64,000 nt of DNA from Hirschia sp964342355 (GCA_964342355.1 CAYFFG010000002.1:204670-268669); one strand, 5' to 3'. Positions 33,069 through 42,910 are shown, numbered from the stretch's first letter. Numbers and translations are program-made. Notes: generated by a model from the sequence alone, not told the origin.

Positions 33069-36000
33069 ATCGGTTTTCCTTCGGGTTTTGCTAAGGTTGG
33101 TTGCGCGTCTTTGGCTGAGTCTCCGGCGCGCACGGAAAGCTGTAATCCGGTCCTGATGTAGTAGATGGCCGGAATAACGATCAGGGTGAGGACAAGGGTC
33201 GAAGCCATGCCGCCAATCATCGGCAGCGCGATACGGCGCATGACATCCGAGCCAAGGCCGTCGGTGAGGAAGATTGGAGCAAGCCCGGCGAAGATGGTTG
33301 TTACGGTCATCAACTTTGGACGTACGCGCATCGCAGCGCCTCGGCTGATCGCGGCGAAGAGATCTTCATGAGTCTCCGGCTGCGCCTTGCGCACTTCACT
33401 GTCGATATAGAGTAGCATTATGACGGCGGTCTCGACTGCGATGCCGCCAAGGGCGATAAAACCGACTGCGACCGCGACTGAAAGATTGTAGCCTGCAAGC
33501 CAGACCGCCCAAAGGCCGCCTATAAGGCCGAAAGGTAAGCTCGCCATGATAATCAGGGTGCGGTCCAGACGTCCGAAATGCAGCATCAAGAGTAGGAAGA
33601 TCAGACCGATGGCGGCCGGAATGGCGATCTGCAGCCGGGCGCTGGCCTCTTCGAGCTGTTCGTACTGGCCCGCAAAATCCACCGCATAGCCAGGCGGCAG
33701 GTCGACAGCCTCGGCTACAGCGGCGCGCGCTTCACTGACATAGCTACCCATATCCCGGCCTGCGATATCGACGAATACCCATCCTGTCAGGCGCGCATTC
33801 TCCGAGCGGATCATGGGCGGACCTTCGGTGTAGGCAATGCTCGCCAGCTCACCCAGCGGAATATGCGCGCCGGTCGGTGTGGGCACGAGGATGTTGTCCA
33901 GGTCGCCGGCGCTTTCCCGGAAGGGACGGTCATAGCGCAAGATGATGTCATAGCGTTCACGCCCCTCCACCGATTGTGAGAGACGCATACCGCCGAGCGC
34001 GGTTTGCACGACTGCCTGGAATGTCCCCATGTCAATATTGCGACGGGCGAGCTCGCTGCGATCTGGTGTTGTTTCGAGATACTTTCCGCCGAGCACACGG
34101 TCAGCGAAGGCAGAGCGCGTGCCAGGAATGCCTGTGACCACGGCTTCGACATCGCGTGCGATCTGTTCGATCTCGGCGAGACTGTCACCGGTCACCTTGA
34201 TCCCGATCGGCGTGCGCACGCCGGTCGAAACCATGTCCATGCGGATCTTGATCGGATAGCCCCAGGAATTGACGAGGCCGGGCATTTTGAGGCGTTGGTC
34301 AAGCTCAGCGGTGATGTCATCAATCGTAATGCCTGGCCGCCAGTCTTCCTTCGGCTTCAGGGCAATCCAGGTCTCGATCATGGTCAGCGGGGCCGGATCG
34401 GTCGCTGTGTCGGCGCGGCCGGCCTTGCCGAAGACACGCTCGACTTCAGGTACAGTCATGATGACGCGATTGGTCTGGCCCAGAACCTCACGCATTTTGG
34501 TGGATGAGACGCCGGGTAGTGTCGTCGGCATGTAGAGCAATTCGCCTTCATACAGCGCTGGCATGAATTCAGATCCGATGCGCTGCGCTGGGATAATCAT
34601 ACTCGCGGTGAGCAACATGGCGAGCGCCACCGTCAGCCATTTGAAGCGCAGCGCCGCATGCAGGACCGGCTTATAGGCCCAAACGAAAAAGGCGTTGAGG
34701 GGATTGGCTTCCTCGCGGCGGAATTTTCCCCGCATCAAATAGAGCATCAGCACCGGCACCAGCGTGACAGAAAGGATGGCGGCGAAGGCCATCGCATAGG
34801 TTTTTGTGAACGCAAGCGGTGAAAACAGGCGATAGCTTTCGCCGGTTAGCGCGAACACCGGCAGGAAGGACACTGTGATGATTAAAAGAGAAAAGAAGAT
34901 ACCGGGGCCGACTTCCTGAGCGGCCTCAAGCAGAGCTGCGCGGCGCGCAGCCGGGCTCGGGCTTTCCTCGAATTCCGAGAGTTTTCGACTGGCATTCTCT
35001 ACAAGAACAATCGAGGCATCGACCATTGCGCCGATGGCAATGGCAATGCCACCAAGCGACATGATGTTGGCAGTCACGCCCTGAAACGACATGATCAGGA
35101 ACGCGCCGAGGACGCCGAGTGGGAGCGTGATGATCGCCACTAAAGAAGAGCGCACATGCAGGAGGAAGATCAGGATTACCAGTGCCACGGCGATGCCTTC
35201 CTCGATTAGCTTGTCGCGAAGGTATTCGACCGACCCCTCAATCAGCGGGGCGCGGTCATAGACGGTGACGATCTCAACCCCTTCTGGCAGGCCGCGCTGC
35301 AAGTCGGCGAGTTTGGCTTTGACCCGGTCGATCACCTGAAGCGCATTCTCGCCATCGCGCATGATCACGATGCCGGCAACTGTTTCGCCTTCGCCATTGA
35401 GCTCGACAATACCGCGCCGAAGCGCCGGGCCCTCGACAATCCGCGCCACATCGCTGAGCAGCACGGGTGTGCCGTCAGCGGCGTAAATCACGACTTCTTC
35501 CAGGTCGGACCGCTCATCGACATATCCTGACGAGCGGATCACATATTCAGTTTCGGCCTGTTCGATAACGCGCCCGCCAACCTCGCTGGACGCAGCGCGC
35601 ACCGCGTCGCGGATGCGGGCAATCGAAACATCGAAACTGCGCAGCCGGTTCGGGTCGATGAATATCTGATATTCGCGGACAAAGCCGCCGACGGAGGCGA
35701 CTTCCGCCACCCCGTCAACGCCGGCCAGTTCCAGTGACAGGAACCAGTCCTGCAGAGAGCGCAGTTCGGCGAGGTCAGTATTGCCGGTCTTGTCCACCAG
35801 CGCGTACTGGTAAACCCAACCGACGCCCGTCGCATCCGGGCCGATCTGCGGAACAGCGCCTTCAGGCAACTGCGAGCCGAGGCGGGAAAGCGCCTCCAAT
35901 ACCCGCGAACGCGCCCAGTAGAGGTCCACATCGTCCTCAAAGATGACGTAGACGAAGCTGGTGCCGAACATTGAGGAGGCGCGGACATCTTTCGTGCGCG

Positions 36001-36280
36001 GAAGACCGAGCAGGTTTGTCGACAGCGGATAGGTGACGAGGTCCTCGACGATCTGCGGGCTCTGACCCGGAAAATCGGTGCGGATGATGACCTGAGTGTC
36101 TGTGAGGTCCGGCACCGCATCCAGCGGTGTGCTCTGAACCGCAAGCCAACCGGATATAGCGAGCGCGGCTGCCAGCACCAGTACGATCAGTTGGTTCGCA
36201 ATCGACCAGCTGATCAGGCCTGCGACCCAGGATTTTGATGGATCATGCCCAGCAAGATCGTGTTTTGAACTGTTCGTCAT
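33065..36280 (-). CDS. cusA: Copper/silver RND efflux pump CusA
   Basis: The 1071-aa pump belongs to the Cu/Ag branch of HME-RND. TM4 reads AIGAMVDASIVLVEN. The periplasmic Met ligands of CusA are kept in APLTMIETWI and RMDMVSTGV, and the conserved VPEVERVFGKAGRA and TPIGIKVTG segments are present. It is thus distinct from the two CzcA-like pumps in the window. It starts nine bases after cusB and ends overlapping cusF. Confidence 0.92.
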   Translation of the reverse strand: MTNSSKHDLAGHDPSKSWVAGLISWSIANQLIVLVLAAALAISGWLAVQSTPLDAVPDLTDTQVIIRTDFPGQSPQIVEDLVTYPLSTNLLGLPRTKDVRASSMFGTSFVYVIFEDDVDLYWARSRVLEALSRLGSQLPEGAVPQIGPDATGVGWVYQYALVDKTGNTDLAELRSLQDWFLSLELAGVDGVAEVASVGGFVREYQIFIDPNRLRSFDVSIARIRDAVRAASSEVGGRVIEQAETEYVIRSSGYVDERSDLEEVVIYAADGTPVLLSDVARIVEGPALRRGIVELNGEGETVAGIVIMRDGENALQVIDRVKAKLADLQRGLPEGVEIVTVYDRAPLIEGSVEYLRDKLIEEGIAVALVILIFLLHVRSSLVAIITLPLGVLGAFLIMSFQGVTANIMSLGGIAIAIGAMVDASIVLVENASRKLSEFEESPSPAARRAALLEAAQEVGPGIFFSLLIITVSFLPVFALTGESYRLFSPLAFTKTYAMAFAAILSVTLVPVLMLYLMRGKFRREEANPLNAFFVWAYKPVLHAALRFKWLTVALAMLLTASMIIPAQRIGSEFMPALYEGELLYMPTTLPGVSSTKMREVLGQTNRVIMTVPEVERVFGKAGRADTATDPAPLTMIETWIALKPKEDWRPGITIDDITAELDQRLKMPGLVNSWGYPIKIRMDMVSTGVRTPIGIKVTGDSLAEIEQIARDVEAVVTGIPGTRSAFADRVLGGKYLETTPDRSELARRNIDMGTFQAVVQTALGGMRLSQSVEGRERYDIILRYDRPFRESAGDLDNILVPTPTGAHIPLGELASIAYTEGPPMIRSENARLTGWVFVDIAGRDMGSYVSEARAAVAEAVDLPPGYAVDFAGQYEQLEEASARLQIAIPAAIGLIFLLLMLHFGRLDRTLIIMASLPFGLIGGLWAVWLAGYNLSVAVAVGFIALGGIAVETAVIMLLYIDSEVRKAQPETHEDLFAAISRGAAMRVRPKLMTVTTIFAGLAPIFLTDGLGSDVMRRIALPMIGGMASTLVLTLIVIPAIYYIRTGLQLSVRAGDSAKDAQPTLAKPEGKPI

Positions 36281-36289
36281 CGTCGCCCC

Positions 36290-38140
36290 CTACCTGTCGC
36301 CTGAGTGAGGACCGATGAGACGGCGCTCTGCGTCGTCCATTTCCATCCCGGCCATCGGGTCGGGCCAAGCCACGATCTCAGCCTCACCATCGCCATAGGG
36401 ATTACGCGGCGTGCCGCCTTCCTGTAACCAAAGACGTTCCGTTTCCGCATCTCGGAACAGCGTCAGCCCGGCGTCGCGATAATGGATCGGCGCGCCTTCT
36501 ATGAGCCAGGGCTCCAGCGCCTCCACCAGGCGCGCAAGTTCAACCGCGAGCGCTTCGCCTTTGCGCGCATCCTTCGCAGCGCGCAGCGCGATTTGGCCGT
36601 CTTCCAGAATGGGAACCAGCTTTGTATCAGCGAAACGGGATTGTAGCGTTTCGCTCAAGCCCAGCGCTGGATCTACGAAATACGGATCGATACTATACTG
36701 ATCGGTCAAAGCCTCATGGAAGTAGAGTGCCATGTCCGTGAAATGATTGATCTCGGCCAGCGTGCTGGCGTCCACCGGGAGCTGCGAAAGGGGTGTATCC
36801 GACCCGGCGACCATCGCAGGTGGCGCCTGCAGCTTTGATAATCCCTCGCGGAGGTTCACTTCGCTGTCGAGCAGAAACTGCCCGCTGGCGACGACCTGTT
36901 CACCGGACGTCAGACCTGCAATGATTTCGATGCGTCCATTGCTGTTGACGCCTGTACGCACGGCGCGGCCTGCAAACCGGCCTTCACCGAGCGATACGAT
37001 GACATGCGCCCCGCGGCTGTCGCGCAGAACCGCTTCAGTTGGCACGGACAGGCGCTGGCCGCCGCCAAGATCCATGGTGATGTCTGCATAGGCACCGGGG
37101 CGCAGATAGCCGGCGGCGTTGTCGACTTCGATCCGCACCTGCGCCGTGCGTGTCGCCGGATCAATGGTTGGATAAATGTAGTCAACGGCGCCCTCAGCCG
37201 GCGCTTCCGGCGCGCTCGGAAAATCGAGCCGCACTGGCATACCGGTGTCGATCAATGGCAGGTCGGTCTCCGGCACCGACGCCATGACCCAGACCCCTGA
37301 ATAGGATTGCAGGCGCAGGATCGGCGTGCCGGGTTTTACATAATCGCCTTCACGCACCTGCAGTTCGGCAACTGTGCCGCCAGCTTCGGCATAGACTGGC
37401 ACGCGCTCGATCACTGCGCGATTCTGCGTCAACCGTTTGACCGCTGCATTCTGCATGCCGAGCGAGCGCAGACGCTGGCGAACGGCGGCGATACGGTTCT
37501 CATTGCCGATCTCAAGAGAATTCAGATAGTCCTTTTGCGCCGCGATCAGGTCCGGACTGTAGACCCTGTAGAGCAGCGAGCCAGGCCGCACCGTGTCGCC
37601 TTCCGCGCGCACGGTCAGGTTCTCGATCCAGCCTTCCAGGCGCGAGGCGGCGACGTTTTCCAGACGCTCATTGGTCTCCACTACTCCGAACGCGCGGAGC
37701 GTTTCGCCGAAATCGTTCACCTGGGCTTCGGCGATCCGGATACCCATGGTCTGGATCATCTCCGGTGCGACCGTCACACCAGGCTCGGTAACTTCATTGG
37801 CATAGACGGGTATATAATCCATGCCCATCGAATCCTTCTTCGGCACGGGTGATGTAACCGGCTTGCCCATGGGGTGCTTGTAATAAAGAATCTCTCCTCG
37901 CCCGCCGGGTTCAGTGCCTGCATTCCCGCTGACCGGGACCAGATCCATGCCGCAAATTGGGCAGGAGCCGTCGGGATCGGTTGAAATATAATGCGGGTGC
38001 ATCGGGCAGGTATATTGCTGCGTCTCGATCGAAGCGTCCGGCGACTGGGCATTGCCGCCCGGTGATCCAGCCGGAGCTCCGCATGCGGCGAGAAGAAGGG
38101 CTACAGAAGCCGCGCCAATTGTCAGGAACATCTTTTTCAT
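36290..38140 (-). CDS. cusB: CusB-type periplasmic adaptor with extra metal-binding domains
   Basis: The 616-aa protein is much longer than E. coli CusB (407 aa). After a lipobox LLAAC it has a heavy-metal-binding domain, YTCPMHPHY...GSCPICGMDLVP (about 43-70), and a second PMGKP segment. The adaptor core follows (about 110-430) with GMGIRIAEAQ-like and GWIENLTVRAEGDTV pieces. A C-terminal extension of about 180 residues resembles DUF3347-type domains seen on CusB homologues. It links CusA to CusC. Its ATG overlaps the cusC stop (ATGA). Confidence 0.88.
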   Translation of the reverse strand: MKKMFLTIGAASVALLLAACGAPAGSPGGNAQSPDASIETQQYTCPMHPHYISTDPDGSCPICGMDLVPVSGNAGTEPGGRGEILYYKHPMGKPVTSPVPKKDSMGMDYIPVYANEVTEPGVTVAPEMIQTMGIRIAEAQVNDFGETLRAFGVVETNERLENVAASRLEGWIENLTVRAEGDTVRPGSLLYRVYSPDLIAAQKDYLNSLEIGNENRIAAVRQRLRSLGMQNAAVKRLTQNRAVIERVPVYAEAGGTVAELQVREGDYVKPGTPILRLQSYSGVWVMASVPETDLPLIDTGMPVRLDFPSAPEAPAEGAVDYIYPTIDPATRTAQVRIEVDNAAGYLRPGAYADITMDLGGGQRLSVPTEAVLRDSRGAHVIVSLGEGRFAGRAVRTGVNSNGRIEIIAGLTSGEQVVASGQFLLDSEVNLREGLSKLQAPPAMVAGSDTPLSQLPVDASTLAEINHFTDMALYFHEALTDQYSIDPYFVDPALGLSETLQSRFADTKLVPILEDGQIALRAAKDARKGEALAVELARLVEALEPWLIEGAPIHYRDAGLTLFRDAETERLWLQEGGTPRNPYGDGEAEIVAWPDPMAGMEMDDAERRLIGPHSGDR

Positions 38141-39351
38141 TGTGTCACCAGTAGCGCGTTCATGCGTGAGATCGCTGCGGCCTCGCGCGCCTTTTCAGCT
38201 TCAATTTCCGCATGGAGTTTAAGGATGGCGATCTCGCCGTCGATGATCGGCGCATAGTCACCGACACCTGATTCGTAGAGAGTCAGCTGGGACGAGATTT
38301 CATCCTCCACGGCGGTGATGTTGCGATGAAGAACGGTGATATTGTCGCGCGCTGAATGCCAGGCAGCGGCCTCGGCGGCGTAGCGGGCAGCCGCGCTTCG
38401 CGCCGCTGCCTGGTAGCGCATCTCGGCGCTTGCCCGGTCGGATTTGGCGGCCCGCAATCGCGGTTTCTGGCTCCGTTCGGCCCAGAGCGGGACCGAAAAA
38501 GTGACCATGCCGGAGACCCAGTCATCACCCGCGAAGTTCGCGCCAGACTCGCGCTGCTGATACGTCAGCTGCGCCCCCCAGTTGGGACGCCAGTCGGCTT
38601 TCGCGCCATCGACCAGATAGTCCGCAACGCGGATGCCGGCATCGGCGACGCGCACGGCATGAAAATCGAGTGCGTCTCCAGACCAGTCGACAGGGGCTGC
38701 TATCGGCGCCGGGGTTTCGGGCACAAGCCCGACGAGGTCGATGAGCCGAGCGTCGATTTCGGCCTGCTGACGGTCCAGATCGACAATCACACGAGAAACG
38801 CCAGCGCGCTCGGCTTCTATCTCAGCAAGCCGGAACACGGCGGGACGCCCAGCATCAATTTCTGCCTCGACCACATCGGTCAGTTCGTCATATTTGGCGT
38901 TGCGCGCCTCTGCGAATTCGCGCTGCCGGGCGATCCGGCCTTTTTCGTGCAGAAGCGCGATCAGTTCGCCGCGAAGGGCTGCGAGCTGCGCGGCGCGAAC
39001 ACGGTCGGTCTGCTCGGCCATGGCCCGCGCTTCCCCGGATCGCGCGTTGCGGCCCGCCAGATTGGGAAACTCCTGACGCACACCAACCGCCTTGTTGGTC
39101 GGCAGGAAATCGGAAAATGACGGATCAAAGATCGGAAAATTATTGATGCCGAGAGAAACGACAGGATCAGGCAAGGCGGTTGCCGCAAGGCCGCGTTGCC
39201 GGCTTGCATAAGCCTGATAGCTCAGTGCCGTGAGCGAAGGATGGTCTGCAAGACGGACTTCGAGGTCATGGAAGGATTGCGCCATTGCGGCGCCTTGGGA
39301 CCCAAATGCAAGGGCGGCCCATATCATACAGATTTTGAGAGACGGTTTCAT
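38137..39351 (-). CDS. cusC: Outer-membrane efflux channel, CusC-like
   Basis: The 404-aa TolC-family protein has a signal peptide (ICMIWAALAFGSQGAAMAQ), the early motif ALPDPVVSLGINNFPI (about 58-73) typical of Cus-type channels, and two helical repeats. It is shorter than E. coli CusC and lacks its lipobox. It follows the small Cys-rich protein by 69 bases and couples to cusB by ATGA. Confidence 0.85.
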   Translation of the reverse strand: MKPSLKICMIWAALAFGSQGAAMAQSFHDLEVRLADHPSLTALSYQAYASRQRGLAATALPDPVVSLGINNFPIFDPSFSDFLPTNKAVGVRQEFPNLAGRNARSGEARAMAEQTDRVRAAQLAALRGELIALLHEKGRIARQREFAEARNAKYDELTDVVEAEIDAGRPAVFRLAEIEAERAGVSRVIVDLDRQQAEIDARLIDLVGLVPETPAPIAAPVDWSGDALDFHAVRVADAGIRVADYLVDGAKADWRPNWGAQLTYQQRESGANFAGDDWVSGMVTFSVPLWAERSQKPRLRAAKSDRASAEMRYQAAARSAAARYAAEAAAWHSARDNITVLHRNITAVEDEISSQLTLYESGVGDYAPIIDGEIAILKLHAEIEAEKAREAAAISRMNALLVTQ

Positions 39352-39420
39352 GATTACAACACCAGATTGACTGAGACGAACAACGACACGCGCGTGCGAA
39401 GACGCGCGGGTGTTGCCGGA

Positions 39421-39843
39421 TCAGATCAACAGGCGTTGTTTAAGCGTAATGGGTGTGGTGTGTATTCGGGGCGGATCGCCCGGCGGGCCGGTCTTGAGGA
39501 CAGTGGATTTGTGTCCAAACCCCTCAAAACGCGCCGTAAGGATCGCGACCGGAAATTCAGTCGATGTCTGGACGAGAAGTGTTCCGTCATCGAAACTCTG
39601 CGCCTGCATGACGCCAGCGTCGCAGTCAATGCACCCGGGGCAATCGGCCGGGGATGGGCGCTCATGATCGCTGTTCTGTTCCGAATGCTCAGGCGCTGTC
39701 TGTTCACCATGACAGAGGGGCATATCCGCTGATGCCTGGGTGATTTGCGGTTCGCCATGCCCGGTCAGACAACATGCCATCACTGGTTGCGCCACAATAG
39801 CGGCGACAGCGATCAGGATTAGAAGTCGTGTCAGTTTCAGCAT
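39421..39843 (-). CDS. Small secreted Cys-rich protein heading the cus operon
   Basis: The 140-aa protein has a signal peptide (LLILIAVAAIVAQPVMA), an early CC pair, a His/Cys-rich region and a CPGCIDCD cluster (about 78-85). The C-terminus reads GPPGDPPRIHTTPITLKQRL. The CxxC plus proline-rich tail matches the small proteins at the head of the two czc operons and the copA operon. GAGG precedes the ATG. A CsoR-type operator lies 38 bases upstream, so the gene should be copper-induced. Confidence 0.75.
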   Translation of the reverse strand: MLKLTRLLILIAVAAIVAQPVMACCLTGHGEPQITQASADMPLCHGEQTAPEHSEQNSDHERPSPADCPGCIDCDAGVMQAQSFDDGTLLVQTSTEFPVAILTARFEGFGHKSTVLKTGPPGDPPRIHTTPITLKQRLLI

Positions 39844-39875
39844 AACCTCTTCAGTTCAACCTATTTAGATTAACA

Positions 39876-39906
39876 TATATATACCAGAAGGGGGTATAAT
39901 TACAAT
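39876..39906 (-). promoter_or_regulatory. CsoR-type operator/promoter of the cus operon
   Basis: ATACCAGAAGGGGGTAT at 39881-39897 matches the ATACC-N7-GGTAT frame of the other two copper operators. On the minus strand a TTGTAA -35 and TATATA -10, 18 bases apart, flank it, so a bound repressor would block the polymerase. Confidence 0.7.
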
Positions 39907-40094
39907 CAGATTGATGAGTAACATAAAGAAACCAAAAGCGCGGACGGTGCTGCGCGCTACTAATTCTCGACTCTTCGGCAAACACCGAAGCTATGTCGCA
40001 CTTACCATTACGCATGGTGGTCATAGCAACACAAACTTCCCAATCATCAGAACGCCCGCACCGCCCTCCACAAAGGGCTAAATGTAAGCATAGC

Positions 40095-40610
40095 TCATGT
40101 ATTGCGCCCGCTCTTTGCGGAGTCGGAAAGACTTGATTTACCCACACTCCAAAGACCAAACCATGGCAGCACGAGCCATTGCATCAGCGGTGATAAGCCC
40201 GTGCCGAGGGGCGGCAGAACCGGCATCAAATCGCGTTAAGCCCAGCTTTGGCGAATGCTAATATTCAGCCATTCGCTGAACACGGTGTAGGCAAGACCAA
40301 GCGCGATAGTGACTAGGGCCACGCGGGACCAATGGCGCGCCGGCCAATCCGGATTCCCGAATAGAAGCAGCGCTATGAGCAGGGTCTTTAGCGCAATCAT
40401 GACATCGCCTAGGGTGCAATGCAGAACCGCGAAGATCTTTTCGCCCAGATCAGGAGATTCCCAGAGTGTATAGAGCGGCAGGTGGGCGATTTCCCAGACC
40501 AGATTGGCCCGCCCATCAATGTCGCATAGACCCCTAATCGGCTCAAATTCCGCTTTAACAAAGAAAGACCGCCTAACTTCGTCATGACGACTTGTTACCC
40601 GCCCGTGCAT
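40095..40610 (-). pseudogene. Membrane protein gene cut by an in-frame TAA
   Basis: The frame encodes NLVWEIAHLPLYTLWES, a LHCTLGD motif, several membrane segments and SEWLNISIRQSWA, then stops at TAA 40236-40238. It goes on in the same frame with RDLMPVLPPLGTGLSPLMQW and a final hydrophobic stretch, stopping at TGA 40095-40097. The tail after the stop looks like the normal end of this inner-membrane protein family, so one change (TAT or TAC to TAA) seems to have cut it. The 5' end overlaps the CDF gene; the start (ATG 40610) is uncertain. Function unknown. Confidence 0.65.
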
Positions 40611-41568
40611 CTGCCGCCGTCGCAAAGTCAATTTCACTCGCGCGGTCAACCTGATCGCATTTGCGCTCGACTTGGACCGTTGAGAAATAAAAGCCGTAAA
40701 CATCTGACAGAAGCGCCGTGGCTTCGGTAAGCACACGGTCAGGGTCCGCCACATCATCAGTGCGGATGTGAGCTGAGAATAGGTTTTTACCTGACGTCAG
40801 AGACCAGGCGTGAATATGGTGGATGTGCTGAACGCCGTCGATAATGCTAAGCCCGGATCGAACGGCCTCAACATCGACATCAGCCGGAACGGTTTCCATC
40901 AGCACATTTAGCGCGTCGCGGGTAATGCCCCACCCGGCCCAGATCAGGACAAGCCCAAAGCCCGTCCCCAATATCGGGTCAATCTGAACAAAGCCCGTAA
41001 AGCGAATAACGATGGCGGCGATTATTATAATCAGGGACCCGACAAAGGTCTGCATGACATGCCAGAACGCGCCCCGCATATTCAGATTGCCTTTGGAGCC
41101 TTTCGTCAAAAGCCGGAGCGATATGACTTCGGTGATCAGGCCGCCTGCAGCTGCCCAAAGCATCAGGCCGTAATCCATTTCAACCGGATTAAAGAACCGC
41201 ATGATCCCCATATAAATAACGAAGACCGCCATGAGCAGTAAAAAGAGGCCGTTAAGTAGCGCGCCAATCATTTCAGCGCGGATGGCACCATAGGTGCGGT
41301 AGCGGTCTGCAGGCCTTGCCGCGATCCGTCCTGCGATGAGTGCCAGCAGGACTCCGCCAACGGCTGAGAATGTATGAAAGGCATCTGAGATGACGGAGAT
41401 GGAACCGCTGACAATACCGAGCCCCATTTCAATCAGAAAATAAACGCCTGTCAGCGCCGCACTTATCTTGAGGGCCTTCTCATTATTTTTGAACATAGCG
41501 GTCATATCATGCCCCCCATGTCCTCTCGGTTTTTGCGCAGCCGCATGTTCATTGTGATCCATCGTCAT
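40582..41568 (-). CDS. CDF-family cation transporter with altered metal site
   Basis: The 328-aa protein has a His-rich start, six membrane segments and a cytoplasmic domain with HIHHIHAWSLTSGK, as in CzcD. The transport site differs from standard members. TM2 reads SDAFHTFSA, so the HxxxD pattern has Ala (69) in place of Asp. TM5 reads WHVMQTFVG, with Thr in place of Asp. Both His are kept. It may carry a softer ion such as Cu(I), or be a non-canonical member. It starts inside the methyltransferase stop (ATGA) in the copper operon. Confidence 0.85.
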   Translation of the reverse strand: MTMDHNEHAAAQKPRGHGGHDMTAMFKNNEKALKISAALTGVYFLIEMGLGIVSGSISVISDAFHTFSAVGGVLLALIAGRIAARPADRYRTYGAIRAEMIGALLNGLFLLLMAVFVIYMGIMRFFNPVEMDYGLMLWAAAGGLITEVISLRLLTKGSKGNLNMRGAFWHVMQTFVGSLIIIIAAIVIRFTGFVQIDPILGTGFGLVLIWAGWGITRDALNVLMETVPADVDVEAVRSGLSIIDGVQHIHHIHAWSLTSGKNLFSAHIRTDDVADPDRVLTEATALLSDVYGFYFSTVQVERKCDQVDRASEIDFATAADARAGNKSS

Positions 41569-42254
41569 GATGGCCCTCCCGTTCGGGCGGTTGGTTTCAC
41601 CGCTTGATAGATTGAGATAACGCCGGTCGGTGTGGAAATCCGGCTCAGTTCCCGCACGTCTTCAATGCCAGCTTCCCGCATCAAATCAGGTAGAATGCCA
41701 TCGGCGTTAGGCTGTGTATCTGCTTTCCCGTCGAGCGCTTGAACGGTGAGGCGAAACAACAAGCGTGAGAGCCATGTTTTTTGATGACCATAATCGGCGA
41801 TCAAGCACTTGCCGCCGCCGCGCAACACCTGATGCATCGTCATCAGGATGCGGGATTTTTCAGCAAGTGGCACCTGATGAAGTACAAGAGAGCTGACAAT
41901 TTTAGTCGCCCCTTCACCTTCATCAAAAAGATCGCGCTCAAGATAGCCATGCACGAAATCGGCTTTCAGATTATGACGGCTGAGCTTTTTCACTGCCCGC
42001 GCAATCGCCTCTTTGTCAGGATCAATCCCGAAAAAAACACTGTTAGGCTGACGGCTGAGAAGCGCTTTTGCTAAACTGCCTGTGCCTGACCCGACATCGA
42101 CGATGATATCTTCAGCTTGAGGATTTATGGCGTCCACAAAATCTGAGCGCCAACGCCCTTCTCGCGTCAGCGAGGCGATGGCGCTGTCATAGAGCGGCGT
42201 TAAAACCTTAAACCCGAGCGGCGGTGTATGTTTGCTGGGAAGCGTCTGTGTCAT
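41565..42254 (-). CDS. SAM-dependent methyltransferase (class I)
   Basis: The 229-aa protein has the class I motif IIVDVGSGTGSLAKAL (about 49-64), an acidic residue in FFGIDPDKEAIA and the later LVLHQVP and GGKCLIADYG segments. It resembles UbiE/COQ5-like enzymes acting on lipids or small molecules. It is coupled by ATGA both to the gene before (42251-42910) and to the CDF gene after it. Target unknown; its place in a copper operon is common in alphaproteobacterial islands but unexplained. Confidence 0.8.
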   Translation of the reverse strand: MTQTLPSKHTPPLGFKVLTPLYDSAIASLTREGRWRSDFVDAINPQAEDIIVDVGSGTGSLAKALLSRQPNSVFFGIDPDKEAIARAVKKLSRHNLKADFVHGYLERDLFDEGEGATKIVSSLVLHQVPLAEKSRILMTMHQVLRGGGKCLIADYGHQKTWLSRLLFRLTVQALDGKADTQPNADGILPDLMREAGIEDVRELSRISTPTGVISIYQAVKPTARTGGPS

Positions 42255-42910
42255 GCGGCGCCCCCGCGGCTCGCCTTGCTATTCAAGCGCGGAATAAAGG
42301 CCGGGACACGCGCAGCGTAATCGTCCCAAGCCTTGCCAAACCGCGCCTGACTGTCAGTTTCTTCCTTTTTGGCGAGGCGCAAATACATAGTAACGAGGAT
42401 TGGAAACATGATGACCGTCACAATGGTTGGCCATTGCAACAGGAAGCCAAACATGATGGCGACAAATCCGATATATTGGGGATGGCGCACGCGGGCATAC
42501 AGTCCTGTGACAGCCAGCTTTCCCGCCTTTTGCGCCTCATAGAGAACGCGCCATGCCGAAGAGAGTAGCAAGAAGCCAAGGCCGATGAATATGATGCTCG
42601 CGATATGCAACACGTCAAAATGGGCATTGCCGCTCAATCCAAAAATGGTGTGGAGCAGATGGCCATTCTCATGCGCCATAAAATCAACGCCCGGAAACTT
42701 GCTCGTGAGCCAGCCTGAGAACAGGTAGATTGTTAGCGGAAATCCATACATCTCCACAAAAAGCGCAACGATAAAGGCCGAGAAAGCGCCAAAGGATCGC
42801 CAGTCACGCTTTGTTTCGGGTTTGAAAAAGCTGAAGGCGAATATGATAAAAATAGCGGAATTCAGGACCACCAAAACCCAAAGCCCATATGCTGATTGTC
42901 CTTCATGCAT
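42251..42910 (-). CDS. Isoprenylcysteine carboxyl methyltransferase-like membrane protein (3)
   Basis: The protein (219 aa) starts best at ATG 42910, which has GGAGG eight bases upstream and overlaps the end of the DUF2933 gene. It has five to six membrane segments and the signature TGLYARVRHPQYIGFVAIM, with FGKAWDDYAARVPAF near the end. It is a third member of the same superfamily as the two genes at 30669-31704. It probably methylates a membrane-embedded substrate; identity unknown. Confidence 0.75.
   Translation of the reverse strand: MHEGQSAYGLWVLVVLNSAIFIIFAFSFFKPETKRDWRSFGAFSAFIVALFVEMYGFPLTIYLFSGWLTSKFPGVDFMAHENGHLLHTIFGLSGNAHFDVLHIASIIFIGLGFLLLSSAWRVLYEAQKAGKLAVTGLYARVRHPQYIGFVAIMFGFLLQWPTIVTVIMFPILVTMYLRLAKKEETDSQARFGKAWDDYAARVPAFIPRLNSKASRGGAA

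Noticed and set aside
39851..40159. Minus-strand open frame in the gap before the cus operon
   Set aside because: Its frame differs from the preserved tail of the broken membrane protein gene that covers the same DNA, and the translation has no recognisable features.
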